DNA from: CAWDDA01 sp963813345 | Lineage (GTDB): Bacteria; Acidobacteriota; Blastocatellia; RBC074 | Length of the DNA stretch: 64,000 bases | Direction of reading: 5' to 3' | NCBI GenBank assembly: GCA_963813345.1 | Contig: CAWEYR010000026.1 | Coordinates: 232,943-296,942, forward strand | Shown here: in pieces, positions 26,983-37,290 of the stretch | How the letters are laid out: each line of letters begins with the position of its first letter | Position numbering within the stretch: position 1 is the stretch's first letter | Notes under the pieces: model-generated | Databases searched by the model: none | Told to the model about the DNA's origin: nothing | What the model saw: the letters and a program-made list of their open reading frames with translations, nothing else | Position numbers and translations under genes: made by a program

Positions 26983-28242
26983 GTTGCATTCGACGGCGGC
27001 TGAAGGTCGCGAAGACGGCGCTCGAGAAATCGGCGTTCGCTCTCATTGGTTACTAACTCCAATGCTCGCTTATAACTCTTAGCCGCTTCTTCCTGCATTC
27101 CCGCACGGCGCGACAGATCGGCACGGGCGGCATGGAGAAGATGATAGCCATCGAGTTCTCCGTTGGCCGCGAGAGAATCGATGAGCGCAAGCGCTGGTTG
27201 AGGCCCGTCTACCATCGCAACAGCCACGGCGCGGTTCAACGACACGATTGGAGAGGGTTGTACCTGCTCAAGAAGATCGTAGAGCCGGAGAATCTGATGC
27301 CAATCCGTGTCTTCGGCACGTGCAGCCTGACAATGGAGCGCCGCGATCGCAGCCTGCATCGCAAACGGGCCGGATCCGCCACGAAGGGCCTCCTCAACGA
27401 GTGGAAGCGCCTCGGCGATCTGCTCCTGGTTCCAGAGGCTGCGATTCTGCTCTTCGAGAACTATCAAGATCGCCCGCCTCGTCGATCCGCGCATCGCGCC
27501 GTGAATCGTGAAGCAGCATGAGCGCAACGAGCGCAGTCGCTTCCGAGGGCGGCTGCGGCGCCATCAACAATCGTACGAGACGCCCGAGTCGGATCGCTTC
27601 CGCGCAGAGGTCAGCCCTCACAAGCGGCGCGCCTCGCGTTGCAGCATAGCCTTCGTTAAAGATCAGGTAGATCACCGTCAGAACCGCGCCGACCCGTTCT
27701 GGCAAATCGTTTGTCTCAGGCACCGTATACGGAATCCCGGCATCTCGAATCTTTCGTTTGGCGCGAACGAGTCGCTGCGCCATGGTCGCTGGTGGGACGA
27801 GAAAAGCGCGTGCAATCTCGTCCGTCTGCAGGCCGCCTAAGGTGCGCAGCGTCAGCGCTACCTGCGCATCCAGCGCGAGTGCCGGATGGCAACAGGTGAA
27901 GATGAGCCGAAGGCGATCATCGGGTATCTCATTTGTATCGTAGTCCGGCTCCACGAAGGTCGGGATCAATCCTGACGCGACGTGCGATTCAAGTTTTTCC
28001 TCGAGCCGGGTTCGCCGTCGAATCCGATCAATTGCCTTGTGACGCGCTGTCTGGATGATCCACGCGCGCGGGAATTCAGGAACGCCGGAGGAGCGCCACT
28101 GATCGACAGCAGCAGTAAAGGCCTCCTGTGCAGCTTCCTCGGCCACGTCAAAGTCGCCAACCAGGCGAATCAGGGTAGCGACTATTCGGCCCCAATCCGA
28201 GCGATAGACTGTATCAACGGCTGAGTTGGCTTGAGTGAACAT
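26973..28242 (-). CDS. ECF42-type RNA polymerase sigma factor with C-terminal DUF6596/TPR domain, frameshift near 27460
   Basis: Region 2 is VYRSDWGRIVATLIRLVGDFD with FPRAWIIQTARHKAIDRIRR; region 4 is LTLRTLGGLQTDEIARAFLV with TMAQRLVRAKRKI. The long C-terminal extension (ERVGAVLTVIYLIFNEGY; YDLLEQVQPSPIVSLNRAVA; LDGYHLLHAARADLSRR) is the ECF42 type. The frame changes near 27460. Length about 420 residues. ECF42 factors usually sit beside a DGPF/YCII protein; none is adjacent here. Confidence 0.88.
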
Positions 28243-28267
28243 ACTCGATTATAGACTCCCCGGGGCT

Positions 28268-29302
28268 TCATCTGACTGGTTCGTAGCTCATACCCAGGGT
28301 CAATATTTTCTGCAGCAGGTCTTGATACATTGTGCCGCAATGTTCGGCAGAATCTGCGAAATCTTCGTTGTGTGCTATCTGGGGATTGGGATTAACTTCG
28401 AGCACATATTTGATACCGTCCTCAGTCAAACGGTAGTCGATCCGCGCATATCCGCTCAGACCGAGAATCCGGTAAATGCGTTTCGAGAGCCGCACGAACT
28501 CGTCCTTTACGGCCGGCTCAAGCTGAGCCGCTTCGGTTTTCAGACCAATCCTCTTTTGATATTCCGTATCCCATTTAACTTTGCCCGTAGCGATGTTAGC
28601 CGCGCCTTCGCGCAGATTTGTCATGACCAGTTCCCAGGGCGTATAAGCCTGCAGCTTATGGTTTCCGATTACTGCGACATAAATCTCGCGCCCTTCGATG
28701 TATTCCTCGGCAATTGCAGCCGTCTCGTTCTGACGGTGTATGAAATCAACTCGCTCCTTGAGCCGATCGTTATCGCGCGTCACTGACGCCTGAGCAATGC
28801 CGACTGAGCCTTCATCACTCAGCGATTTGACGAGCAGCGGAAACTTCAGCCGGCCTAACCGCTCGACATTGCGCCTGCGGTGAAAAACTGCAAAACGCGG
28901 AACGTGAATACGGTGGTAAGTCAGAATCTTTTTCGTTAACGCCTTGTCCCGAGACAGTGTCATCCCGCGCGGATTGCATCCCGTATACTTCTGTTTTGTT
29001 AATTCGAGGTAACTGACTACGTGCTGGTCAAAGAGTGGATAGCCGTCAAACTCTTCGAGCAGGTTGAATGTCACATGAGGCTTATGCTTCTCGACCGCTT
29101 CGCGAATCACGCCAAGATCGCTTCCAACACCAATCGGCTGCACTTCGTGTCCTATTGCTCGCAACGTCGAGACGACGTCATATTCAGTGCGCCATAGTTC
29201 TTTCTCTTTGTTCTCCACCCCGTCAAGCGTATCAGGCGGGATCAGATCTTTGTGCGCCAGCACGATGACGCGAAGCTTTCTTCTTCTGGATTTATCACTC
29301 AT
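28268..29302 (-). CDS. ATP-grasp ligase of the D-alanine-D-alanine ligase family
   Basis: 344 residues. Preceding N-domain VIVLAHKDLIPPDTL, then the ATP-grasp core: FPLLVKSLSDEGSVGIAQ (phosphate-binding loop), AIAEEYIEGREIYVAVIG and ARIDYRLTEDGIKYVLEVNPNP with the metal-binding E-x-N-x-N pattern. It lacks the family's usual Ddl signature order, so it likely joins another amino acid or peptide. It overlaps by 4 bases the metallopeptidase upstream, suggesting a shared role in peptide modification or a ligase/protease cycle. Confidence 0.82.
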   Translation of the reverse strand: MSDKSRRRKLRVIVLAHKDLIPPDTLDGVENKEKELWRTEYDVVSTLRAIGHEVQPIGVGSDLGVIREAVEKHKPHVTFNLLEEFDGYPLFDQHVVSYLELTKQKYTGCNPRGMTLSRDKALTKKILTYHRIHVPRFAVFHRRRNVERLGRLKFPLLVKSLSDEGSVGIAQASVTRDNDRLKERVDFIHRQNETAAIAEEYIEGREIYVAVIGNHKLQAYTPWELVMTNLREGAANIATGKVKWDTEYQKRIGLKTEAAQLEPAVKDEFVRLSKRIYRILGLSGYARIDYRLTEDGIKYVLEVNPNPQIAHNEDFADSAEHCGTMYQDLLQKILTLGMSYEPVR

Positions 29303-30315
29303 AACGCCAGCCTGTGGTATCCGGTATGAATTCCATTCATCGTCTGAGCTGTCAACAATACAAACAGTTTCTGTTTAGCGCGATTCCTGGTCAGCCTGAC
29401 TTGCAGTTTCAGCTCACGGCAACGGTTGATCATCTGTGCAAGCATCTGATCGATGGCATACGTGTGCACACCCGTGCCTTCGGCAACTTCCTGACAGAGT
29501 TCCCGTCGATGACGCCTGAGAAACGTGACCGCACTTGCAGACGTTCTGCCTTTCGCCTCGGAGAAGATGCGGAGCAGATCACGATCGTAGTCAGGCGGCC
29601 ACAGGAACGCGTAGTGCTCGCGTTTATTGCGGTAATGGTCTCGCAACGTCGTCTCAATCCCGGATAACTGATCAACCTTTTTCTGTGAGTGATTGGGTGC
29701 CGCCCTCCCCGCGAGTTCTCTCATCAGCTCGTCAACGTACTCGAGCTTTCGCAGCGCGGGCCAACCCGCATATGCCTTTCTCCATCGAGACCCGGGCGCA
29801 AGCCAGACAGCGAACGTCTCCGCAAAATCTTCTGCGGGGTGCGACTGCGCATACCAGGCCGGGAGGTGAAGCACATATTCGCGGCTATTAGGTTCCGGTT
29901 TGTACCAGTTGGGATACGGGCGAGAAAATTGACCGAACAACTCACTATAGCGGCGCCTCCTATGGAGAAGAAACGCGTTATCTATCGCGTGGCCGGCTTC
30001 ATGCCGCATGATCCGAAGGCAGTCCTGCTGTGTGCCGCCCTCGACCTCGAGCATCTGGCTGCGTTCAAGTCTGTATAGCCGCGGGTGCGCCATATAAAAC
30101 GGAATCGCGAAGCCCGTCACCTTGTCCGGAGTGAACCACTCGTCCGCCAACCAGACGTGAGGTTTCACGCGGAGATCCCGCGCTTCGAGCTCCTGGTAAA
30201 GCCGGCGAAGACGACGCTCTACAGCTGTCCCCTTGACGCTCAGTGGCAGGTCGCAAAGACGCAGGTCAAGCAGTTCGTCTTTTGTCAGCCGGTTCAGTCG
30301 CTTAGTGATCATCAT
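29299..30315 (-). CDS. Putative zinc-binding metallopeptidase
   Basis: 338 residues. The HExxH motif reads IMRHEAGHAIDNAF and is followed by a likely third ligand in HPAEDFAETFAVWL. YMAHPRLYRLERSQMLEVEGG precedes it. No signal peptide, so probably cytoplasmic. The C-terminal 80 residues are basic. Its stop overlaps the ATP-grasp gene start (4 bases). Such pairs (peptidase with ATP-grasp ligase) recur in bacteria; the substrate is unknown. Frame intact. Confidence 0.8.
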   Translation of the reverse strand: MMITKRLNRLTKDELLDLRLCDLPLSVKGTAVERRLRRLYQELEARDLRVKPHVWLADEWFTPDKVTGFAIPFYMAHPRLYRLERSQMLEVEGGTQQDCLRIMRHEAGHAIDNAFLLHRRRRYSELFGQFSRPYPNWYKPEPNSREYVLHLPAWYAQSHPAEDFAETFAVWLAPGSRWRKAYAGWPALRKLEYVDELMRELAGRAAPNHSQKKVDQLSGIETTLRDHYRNKREHYAFLWPPDYDRDLLRIFSEAKGRTSASAVTFLRRHRRELCQEVAEGTGVHTYAIDQMLAQMINRCRELKLQVRLTRNRAKQKLFVLLTAQTMNGIHTGYHRLAL

Positions 30316-30441
30316 TCTTCAGGCGAGTTAAACATCTTCTCGTAGTGGTGTCCAACATTGCCATCAGCCGCAAGGGGCGGTAGTGTCAAATCAGCGGTAC
30401 AACCTACTTTCGTATCTGGAAAAGAAGGAGACTTTCAAGTC

Positions 30442-30741
30442 ATGGAGTTCTTTCAAGGCATGGATATTTGGTCGTTGTTGATCCTGCTCGTCGTAGCAGG
30501 CATTTGTGGTGCTATCGGCCAGTCTATCGTGGGATTCAGCCGTGGCGGATGCCTTGCCTCGATCGCAGTCGGGTTCATTGGCGCTCTGCTTGGGATGTGG
30601 ATATCCAAACAGATTGGCATAGGTGAACTTTTTGCCGTCAACATCGGCGGACGCAGCTTCCCGGTTATCTGGTCGATTATCGGATCGGCACTCTTTGTCG
30701 GCCTGATCAGCCTCATCTCACGAAGGTCTTACAGAGGTTAA
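30442..30741 (+). CDS. GlsB/YeaQ/YmgE family membrane protein
   Basis: About 99 residues, starting MEFFQGMDIWSLLILLVVAG after an AAGGAG site. Three transmembrane helices with glycine-rich turns (GAIGQSIVGFSRGGCLASIAVG, split in two around the loop) match the transglycosylase-associated GlsB family, stress-linked small membrane proteins of unknown molecular function. No operon partner. Confidence 0.85.
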   Translation: MEFFQGMDIWSLLILLVVAGICGAIGQSIVGFSRGGCLASIAVGFIGALLGMWISKQIGIGELFAVNIGGRSFPVIWSIIGSALFVGLISLISRRSYRG

Positions 30742-30750
30742 CAGACGTTA

Positions 30751-31519
30751 TCAATAGGTTGCACGTCCGCCGCTGATGTCAAACACGGCTCCCGTCGAGA
30801 AAGTGCATTCGCTCGAGGCGAGCCACGATACGAGGGCTGCCACTTCCTCAGGGAGCCCGACCCGGCCAATTGGGATGCGAGACACCATGTATTGAACCGT
30901 TTCCTGGGTTAGTTGCGTAACGATCTCAGTTTCGATCACGGCCGGGGTGATGCAGTTAACTATGATGCCTTTGGTTGCCACCTCCTTGGCCAGCGATTTC
31001 GTAAATCCGATGACTCCGGCTTTTGCCGCTGAATATGCCGGCATATTCGGGTTTCCTTCCTTCCCGGCGATTGAAGCGATATTGACGATTCGGCCGCTAT
31101 TGCGGGCAAGCATATGCGGCAGGACAGCCTTGGACATATAGAATGTACCGTCCAGATCAATAGCCATCACACGACGCCATTCATCGTCCGGATATTCCGC
31201 TACCGATGCCGCAGGTCCTGCTATTCCGGCATTGTTCACAAGGACGTCGATGCGACCTGTCCGCTCGATCACCTGCCCGACCAGAGCACCGACACTTGCT
31301 GGATTGGCTACATCGACAACAAGCGGAATGACTTCGGCTCCGCCTCCTGCTCCGCCTCCTGCTCCGGAGGATGCTTTCATCTTTTGAGACACGCGCTCCA
31401 ACTCGAGCCTCATCAATATCGGCCAGGACGATCGTGAAACCATCACGCGCCAGGCGCTCGGAAATCGCCAGGCCAATCCCGCGGGCCGCACCGGTGACAA
31501 TCGCAGATCCTTTATTCAT
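30751..31519 (-). CDS. Short-chain dehydrogenase/reductase, frameshift near 31400
   Basis: The N-terminal coenzyme site is VTGAARGIGLAISERLA in one frame; the rest is in another: VLVNNAGIAGPAAS (NAG motif), RIVNIASIAGKEGN (catalytic Ser), PAYSAAKAGVIGFTKSL (YxxxK) and CITPAVIETEI. The ending FSTGAVFDISGGRATY is typical of FabG-like SDRs. A Gly/Ala repeat (GAGGGAGGG) encoded by tandem GGAGGCGGAGCA sits at the frame change near 31360. Substrate not predictable. Confidence 0.85.
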
Positions 31520-31673
31520 CGTTTGCTCTCCTTCTAGTGCATTTGTACGCCCCCTTCGCCAACGGCGCTCCGAGGGCTGGTCCATCGGTGATAAGGCTGG
31601 TTCACGAGATTTGCAAGAGTCCGTAAAGATTTCAGGACAATTTCATAAATCTCTAAAGATTTTCGTTGAGGGC

Positions 31674-31689
31674 GTGAACTAATGTTCAC
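31674..31689. promoter_or_regulatory. Operator-like palindrome GTGAAC-TAAT-GTTCAC
   Basis: A perfect 6+6 palindrome with 4-base centre, 13 bases before the ATG at 31703. Its size suits a dimeric repressor, but no regulator gene is adjacent. Confidence 0.35.
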
Positions 31690-31702
31690 GTGAGGTATTA
31701 CG

Positions 31703-33084
31703 ATGAGAAAGTTTATCCCTTCATTGTTGACTTTAGCATTCGCGGTGGCTGCTGCTTTCGCAGTGCATTTCCCGCGATAAGTGCAAACGCGTTCCTCAAG
31801 GAACCAACCTCCAACGAGATCGCGACTTTCTCCAGGGACGTGGCGCCTATCATTTTCAATAATTGCGCCGAGTGTCACCGTCCCGGGGAAGCCGCTCCGA
31901 TGTCGTTGCTGACCTACAAAGACGCCCGTCCGTGGGCGAAATCCATACGTGAAAAAGTAGTCAATCGTCAGATGCCTCCCTGGCACGCCGACCCTCGTCA
32001 CGGTGAGTTCAGGAACGAGCGTCGACTGACTGACGCTGAAATTGCAAAGATCGTCAACTGGGTTGAAAACGGCGCAAAAGAAGGCGACGCGCGAGACCTT
32101 CCGCCAACACCAAAATTCGTCGAAGGATGGGGTATAGGCAAGCCGGACCTCGTGGTTCATATGCCCGAGGAGTTTACTCTCGAAGCTTCGGGACCGGATG
32201 AATACCAGAACTTTGAGATTGACCCTGACTTCAAAGAAGATCGTTACGTCCAGGCTGTTGAGGCGCGGCCAGGGAATCGCAAAATCGTTCACCACATCCT
32301 GGCTTTCATAAAACCACCTGCGGATCCCAATGCCCCCAAACTAACCAAAGAGGAAGCGGACAAACAGCGTGCTCTTCAAGAGAAGGAATCGATCTATTAC
32401 CGTGAGGGATTCCTGCAGCGTGTTAAAGCTGACCTGGCTGTTTACAACGAGGGTTGCGAGCTTCCAAACGGGGGATCCGGGCGAACGCGAGATACGAGCA
32501 AGCGCCACGCGATGCCACCCCTTCTCGCGGCATATGCACCTGGAAGAGATGTGAACGCCTGGGAGCCGGGTACGGCCAGGCTGATACCGGCGGGTTCAAA
32601 AATCACGCTCCAGATTCATTACTCAAAGGCTACCGGGAAGGTAGAGAAGGATCGGTCGAGCGTTGGTCTGATCTTTGCCAAGGCTCCGCCATCCAGGTTG
32701 CTAATGTCAGAGATGATCCACAATTCCTATCTTCAGATCAAACCTGGTGCTGAAAATCATCGTGTAACCGCCTGCTGGACTACACCCAAAGAGTTTCAGT
32801 TGACCGCGCTCATGCCGCACATGCACGTGCGAGGTGCTGACATGGAGGTCAAAGTGGTTTACCCCGATGGCCGCTCGGCCGTGCTCCTCAACGTGCCGAA
32901 GTATGACTTCTCCTGGCAACACAATTACTCATTGAAACAGCCACTGACAATACCAAAGGGTACAACGTTCCTGATAACAGGACATTTCGACAATTCCTCG
33001 AAAAACAAATACAACCCCGACCCGTCAAAGGCAGTTCGCTGGGGTGAACCTACCTATGACGAAATGCTCGCCTGCATGCTCTGA
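31703..33084 (+). CDS. Secreted heme c protein with copper monooxygenase-like C-terminus, frameshift near 31770
   Basis: MRKFIPSLLTLAFAVAAAFA is a signal peptide in the ATG frame; the mature part begins in the next frame (AISANAFLKEP). The N-terminal domain has a c-type heme motif in NNCAECHRPGEAAP and a distal MPPWHADP. The remainder shows HHILAFIKPP, LMPHMHVRGADMEV and FLITGHFDNS, resembling the His-rich copper sites of PHM/DBM-type monooxygenases. About 460 residues. Such fusions occur in Acidobacteria and Verrucomicrobia with no known substrate. Confidence 0.72.
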
Positions 33085-33148
33085 ATACACCCAGGAAGCG
33101 AAGCAAGCGCTGGTAGTGAATAGATAGAAATCTGGATAGGGATCATGC

Positions 33149-33275
33149 GGTTTGAGTTCAAGCTTTAGCTTGTCGCCGTTGCCGAAAGCAAGCAACGGCG
33201 GAGCCGCTGCCGGAGGCCGGAGTCGCCGGCCGGGAGGCCGGCGCTCCGGCGCTCGGATTCCGCCTGAAGGCGGTA
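33149..33275. repeat. Dispersed GAGTTCAAGCTTTAGCTTG repeat followed by GC-rich palindromes
   Basis: GTTTGAGTTCAAGCTTTAGC at 33151 on, then nested GCCGGAGGCCGG, GCCGGCCGGGAGGCCGGC and CCGCCTGAAGGCGG palindromes up to the VWA gene's leader. No gene. Confidence 0.75.
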
Positions 33276-33337
33276 CTACATGCAACATGTGGCACGATGG
33301 TCGCATCATACTTCAGAGGAGAGGGTTTAGAAGGAGT

Positions 33338-34087
33338 ATGAAAATGCGAAAAGTTCGTGTGGGCGCCTTATTGTTTGCAAGTCTTTTGATTGCAGCGCTT
33401 GTTGCCGTGCCGCCAGCGCCGGTCCGGTCAATGCCCTTGACAGGGGCGGACGACCCGAAAATCAAAGGCCGCATCCTGGAGCCCGTCAATGTGGCAATTC
33501 TTATCCAGGACGACCTGGTTTCACATGTGAGCAACGAGCTGAAACTCACAGGTGACTTCATTCGATCCCTTCCTCAGGGGTCTAGTGTGATGGTCGGCTA
33601 TATCACGGCCGGAAGCCTGCAAGTCCGCCAGCCATTTACCCGCGACCTGAACGCGGCAGCAAAGTCGTTAAGAGTGCTGGTGTCAAATACGTCGGGTTCG
33701 CCTTTCAATCCGTATGTTGAGGTATTGGAAGCGCTTCGCAAGTTCGATTCAAAGGGGAGCAGCCGGAATGTTCTGCTGCTGATTTCAGATGGTCTCGACA
33801 CTTCGCGCGGCAATGACGCTTCCTCGATCCTTTTTTCAGTCGATCTTGAGCGAGCCATCAAGGAAGCGGGACGCCGCAAAGTGTCAATCTATTCCTTCTT
33901 TGCTCCGTCGGTTGGATTGACCAGACGCAATTCACTCCTGGCAAGCTACGGCCAGAGCTCACTCAATCGCGTCTCCCGTGAAACTGGTGGTGAGGCTTTC
34001 TTTCAAGGGTTGACGGATTTCGTAACCTTTAATTCTCACTTCGAGCGCCTTGTCCAGGCGCTCAACCAAAAGGAGTATCAGGAGTAA
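33338..34087 (+). CDS. Secreted VWA-domain protein
   Basis: ATG 33338 or 33344 (MKMRKVRVGALLFASLLI) follows AAGGAG; the N-terminus is a signal peptide ending near VRSMP. The mature 220 residues start with PVNVAILIQDDLV in the MIDAS position (DDLVS, atypical DxSxS) and continue SSRNVLLLISDGLDTSRG, a VWA pattern shared with the protein at 10446. An upstream extension of the frame is through repeats and rejected. Function unknown. Confidence 0.7.
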   Translation: MKMRKVRVGALLFASLLIAALVAVPPAPVRSMPLTGADDPKIKGRILEPVNVAILIQDDLVSHVSNELKLTGDFIRSLPQGSSVMVGYITAGSLQVRQPFTRDLNAAAKSLRVLVSNTSGSPFNPYVEVLEALRKFDSKGSSRNVLLLISDGLDTSRGNDASSILFSVDLERAIKEAGRRKVSIYSFFAPSVGLTRRNSLLASYGQSSLNRVSRETGGEAFFQGLTDFVTFNSHFERLVQALNQKEYQE

Positions 34088-34097
34088 GTTCGATAGA

Positions 34098-34182
34098 TTG
34101 GAGTGCTGCGACTGCCGCTTTAGTCTCCTGGGAAGATTCGGTGCAGGAGACTAAAGCGGCGCCAAGCCGCCGCACTCCAAAT
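34098..34182. repeat. TTGGAGTGC...GCACTCCAA long hairpin
   Basis: TTGGAGTGCTGCGACTGCCG and GCTTTAGTCTCCTG are mirrored by CAGGAGACTAAAGC and CGCCGCACTCCAAAT. Same family as 47168 and 51041. Confidence 0.85.
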
Positions 34183-34225
34183 CTTGCTCTTGCGTTCCCG
34201 GATGCTTTCACTATGCTTATCGCAT

Positions 34226-36389
34226 ATGAAACGCATCCATCGACTGTTTGCTCTCTCCTCTTGTTCTCTCTGTCGCTCTCGCGATTGGTATCAACGCACA
34301 GTCAGCAAAGCCGCGCAAAGTAGCGGCGAAAGCTGCGCCGATCGAGATTCTGCGCGATGAATTCGGTGTCCCGCACGTCTTCGCTTCAACGCTGGAAGAC
34401 GCCGCCTTTGCCATTGGCTATGCGCAGGCCGAAGATCGTCTCGAGGAGTTGCTCAAGAACTATCGCAGGGCCGAAGGCACCATGTCCGAAGCCTTCGGAC
34501 CTGAGTGGTTTCGACACGATTACCGTCAGCGTATGTGGCAGCACGCCGCGATCAGTCGCGCTCGATGGAACGATGTCAGCCCGAAGATGCGCTCGAGTTT
34601 CGAAGCATTTCAGGAAGGCGTCAAACAATTCATGAGCGAACATCCCGAGCAGGTTCCCAAGTGGGCGCCGGAGCTTCGACCCGAACAGATCGTAGCGCTC
34701 GGCCGCCATATCATTTGGGGCTGGCCCGAAGGCGAAGCCGCAGGTGATCTGAGACGCGCCGGTGTAGAGCCTTATCCTGTCGCTTATCGAGGCTCGAACC
34801 AGATGCTACTGGCGCCGAGCAAAACAGCAATGAAAGCACCCATAGCTGTGATTGATCCGCACCTGAGCTGGTACGGCGAGTTTCGATTTTATGAAGTTCG
34901 CATTTACGCCGGCGACTACGCTGTTTCGGGCGTCAGCATTCTCGGAATTCCCTTCCCTTCGCTGGGTCACAGCCGCTGGAGCTCGGTAGCAATGACCACG
35001 GGCGGTCCGGATACAGCTGATATCTACGAGGAAGAACTCAACCCTGCGAACCCACGCCAGTACAAATACGATGGGCAATGGCGCGAGATGACTGTCCGCA
35101 AGGAAAAGATCAGAGTACTGGTTGATGGCAAGCTCAATGAGAAGGAAGTTGAGATTGAGTACTCACATCACGGTCCGATCGTTGCGCATAAGAACGGCAA
35201 AGGCTATGCGATGGCGATTCCGTATATGAACGAGATCGGTCTTACGGATCAGATGCATGAGATGAATACGGCACGGAATCTGACCGAGATGAAGAAGGCG
35301 CTCTCAAAGCTCCAGTTGATGTCACAGAACATCATGGTAGGCACAACCGAAGGCGACATTTATTACCTTCGAACCGGTCGCGTGCCGATTCGTCCGGCGG
35401 GCCTCGAAAGCAACCGGCCGCTGCCAGGCAACACGTCGGCGAGCGAATGGAAGGGTATCTATAAGATCGAAGACCTGGTGCAGATTACAAATCCGCCACA
35501 GGGCTATATGCAGAACAACAACATCTCGCCATTTGCGATGATGAAGGATAGCCCGCTTGTTCCCGAGAAATACGCCGATCGTCCTCAGGTCTACTACGAT
35601 GAAAAGCGTCCGCCGCATCAGCGAGCCGCAATGACGCTCGAAGAATTGCACGCCGCAAAGAACGTCACGATCGAGGATGCAATCAACCTTGCCTTCAGCA
35701 CTCAAGTCTACAAAGCTGAGGAATGGCAGGCTCGCCTGAAGACCGCGTGGGCAAAGACGGGCACTGGAACGAGTGGAACAAGTCAGCGCAGTGCGGATGC
35801 GACCAGCGTCTACAATCAGATTCAGAACTGGAACCGTCGAAGTGATCCGGATTCGACGGGCGCGCTCGCGTACTTTGCATTCAAGATGTCGCTTGAGAAC
35901 AAGACGGATCAGGCTGCGATAGAGGTTCCTCCTGCTCTGACCGATGAGAAGCTGACGGCAGCGCTCGATAAGGCCGCCGCGTGGCTTAAGACAAATTTCG
36001 GCGCGCTCGAAGTTCCGTATGGCCGTTATTTCCGCGTCGGGCGAACGGGGGGTAAAACGTATCCGGTTGGAGGTGGCACATTGCGCGATGCGGGCATGGC
36101 AACACCGCGGGCTATAGGTTTTCAGCCGGTAGGAAAGGAGATGGTTGGAGACCGTGGTCAGACTTCGACGCAGATTGTCATTCTCACCAAGATTCCACAA
36201 TCATTCACGATTCTTCCGCTTGGCGAAAGCGACCACAAGGAATCCGGGCACTGGGACGATCAGGCCGAAAAGCTTTTCAGCAAAGGTCGCGCAAAATCGA
36301 GTTATTTCTTGAACAAGCCTGAGTTGCTAAAGCACGTCACCGCGAAAAAGGTCTTAACGCGGGAAAAGGCAATGAGCGCGACGCGCTGA
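34226..36389 (+). CDS. Penicillin acylase family (S45) Ntn-hydrolase, frameshift in the signal peptide
   Basis: ATG 34226 starts MKRIHRLF, then near 34248 the frame changes to LSPLVLSVALAIGINAQS, completing a signal peptide. Alpha part: PIEILRDEFGVPHVFASTLED and GYAQAEDRLEEL. The beta-chain nucleophile is the Ser of YRGSNQMLLAPSKT, with VIDPHLSWYGEFRF and the substrate-site region FPSLGHSRWSSVAMTTGG after it. About 720 residues, autocatalytically cleaved, periplasmic. Amides or acyl-homoserine lactones are the usual substrates of the family. A low-complexity Thr/Ser/Gly tract lies near 35760. Confidence 0.88.
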
Positions 36390-36400
36390 AGCATGTTTAG

Positions 36401-36462
36401 GTACGTTGTACCGCCTTCAGGCGGAATCTTGCTATCGCACGATCCCGCCCGAAGGCGTACTA
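36401..36462. repeat. GTACGTTGTACCGCCTTCAGGCGGAA dispersed palindrome
   Basis: Second copy of the repeat at 13299: GTACGTTGTACCGCCTTCAG then GCGGAATC, spacer, CCCGCCCGAAGGCGTACTAC. The TAG stop of the exonuclease gene lies in its right arm. Confidence 0.8.
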
Positions 36463-37278
36463 CTTGCCCAGATTCAGCACCCGCTTTGCCAACCGCGCAT
36501 CACCGATCTTTTCAGCCATTGCCGCAAATTCCTTCGTAGCTCCGCTCCACCGCAACTGCTCCACATCATCAAAGAGTGGCTCGTCGACTCGCAGCGTAGC
36601 GAGATCCTTGAATAGCAGTGCGCTCTCGAGCTTGTCGCCGAGAACTTCTCGGGGAAAATCTTCCAACTTTCCGTGCAGGTTTATGAGTCGCGCGGCTGTC
36701 TTAGGTCCATAGCCTGCAAGTCCCGGGTATCCATCCGACGAGTCGCCGACAAGCGCAAGGTAGTCAGGGATGAACCGAGGCGCGACGCCGTACTTTTCGC
36801 GAATAGCTTCCGCATCACGAATCTTGCCGCTTTTCCGATCCACCTGCACCACGCGATCCTCGACAACGCATTGAGCCAGGTCCTTGTCGGGTGTCCAGAT
36901 GTATACCTTCTGGACTCGCTCATCGCGCGCCGCGATGTTAGCCGCTGAGGCAAGCGCGTCGTCTGCCTCGAGCTCGATCATCGGCCACACGACGACTCCC
37001 ATCGCGACAAGCGATTCCTCGAGCGGAACAAACTGCGCCTTCAAAACCTTATCGATTCCGTAGCCAGTCTTGTAGTCCGCCCACATGCGGTTGCGGAATG
37101 ACTCGATGATGTGATCGGTCGCGACTCCAATGTGCGTCGCACCAGTTTCGAGCATCTGAGCAACTGTATGAAGCACTCCAGCCACGGCGCCGAAGGGCGG
37201 ATCGGTTCCCTTGAAGCGGCGGATCCCGTAGAAGTGGCGAAAGAGCTCGTATGTCCCGTCAATCAGGTGAATGATCAT
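36460..37278 (-). CDS. 5'-3' exonuclease (PolA N-terminal type)
   Basis: 272 residues, intact. MIIHLIDGTYELFRHFYG carries the first metal Asp, then GVATDHIIESFRN, ELEADDALASAAN (acidic site), VYIWTPDKDLAQCV and VALVGDSSDGYPGLAGYGPKTA (helix-hairpin-helix). No polymerase part, so a stand-alone flap nuclease, in RNA primer removal or repair. It follows the VOC gene by 12 bases; its stop is supplied by the dispersed repeat. Confidence 0.9.
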   Translation of the reverse strand: MIIHLIDGTYELFRHFYGIRRFKGTDPPFGAVAGVLHTVAQMLETGATHIGVATDHIIESFRNRMWADYKTGYGIDKVLKAQFVPLEESLVAMGVVVWPMIELEADDALASAANIAARDERVQKVYIWTPDKDLAQCVVEDRVVQVDRKSGKIRDAEAIREKYGVAPRFIPDYLALVGDSSDGYPGLAGYGPKTAARLINLHGKLEDFPREVLGDKLESALLFKDLATLRVDEPLFDDVEQLRWSGATKEFAAMAEKIGDARLAKRVLNLGK

Positions 37279-37290
37279 TTGGAGAAGGTT

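Noticed and set aside
33152..33337. N-terminal extension of the VWA protein through the repeats
   Set aside because: It would encode GC-rich palindromes and delay the signal peptide; ATG 33338 has a good ribosome site.
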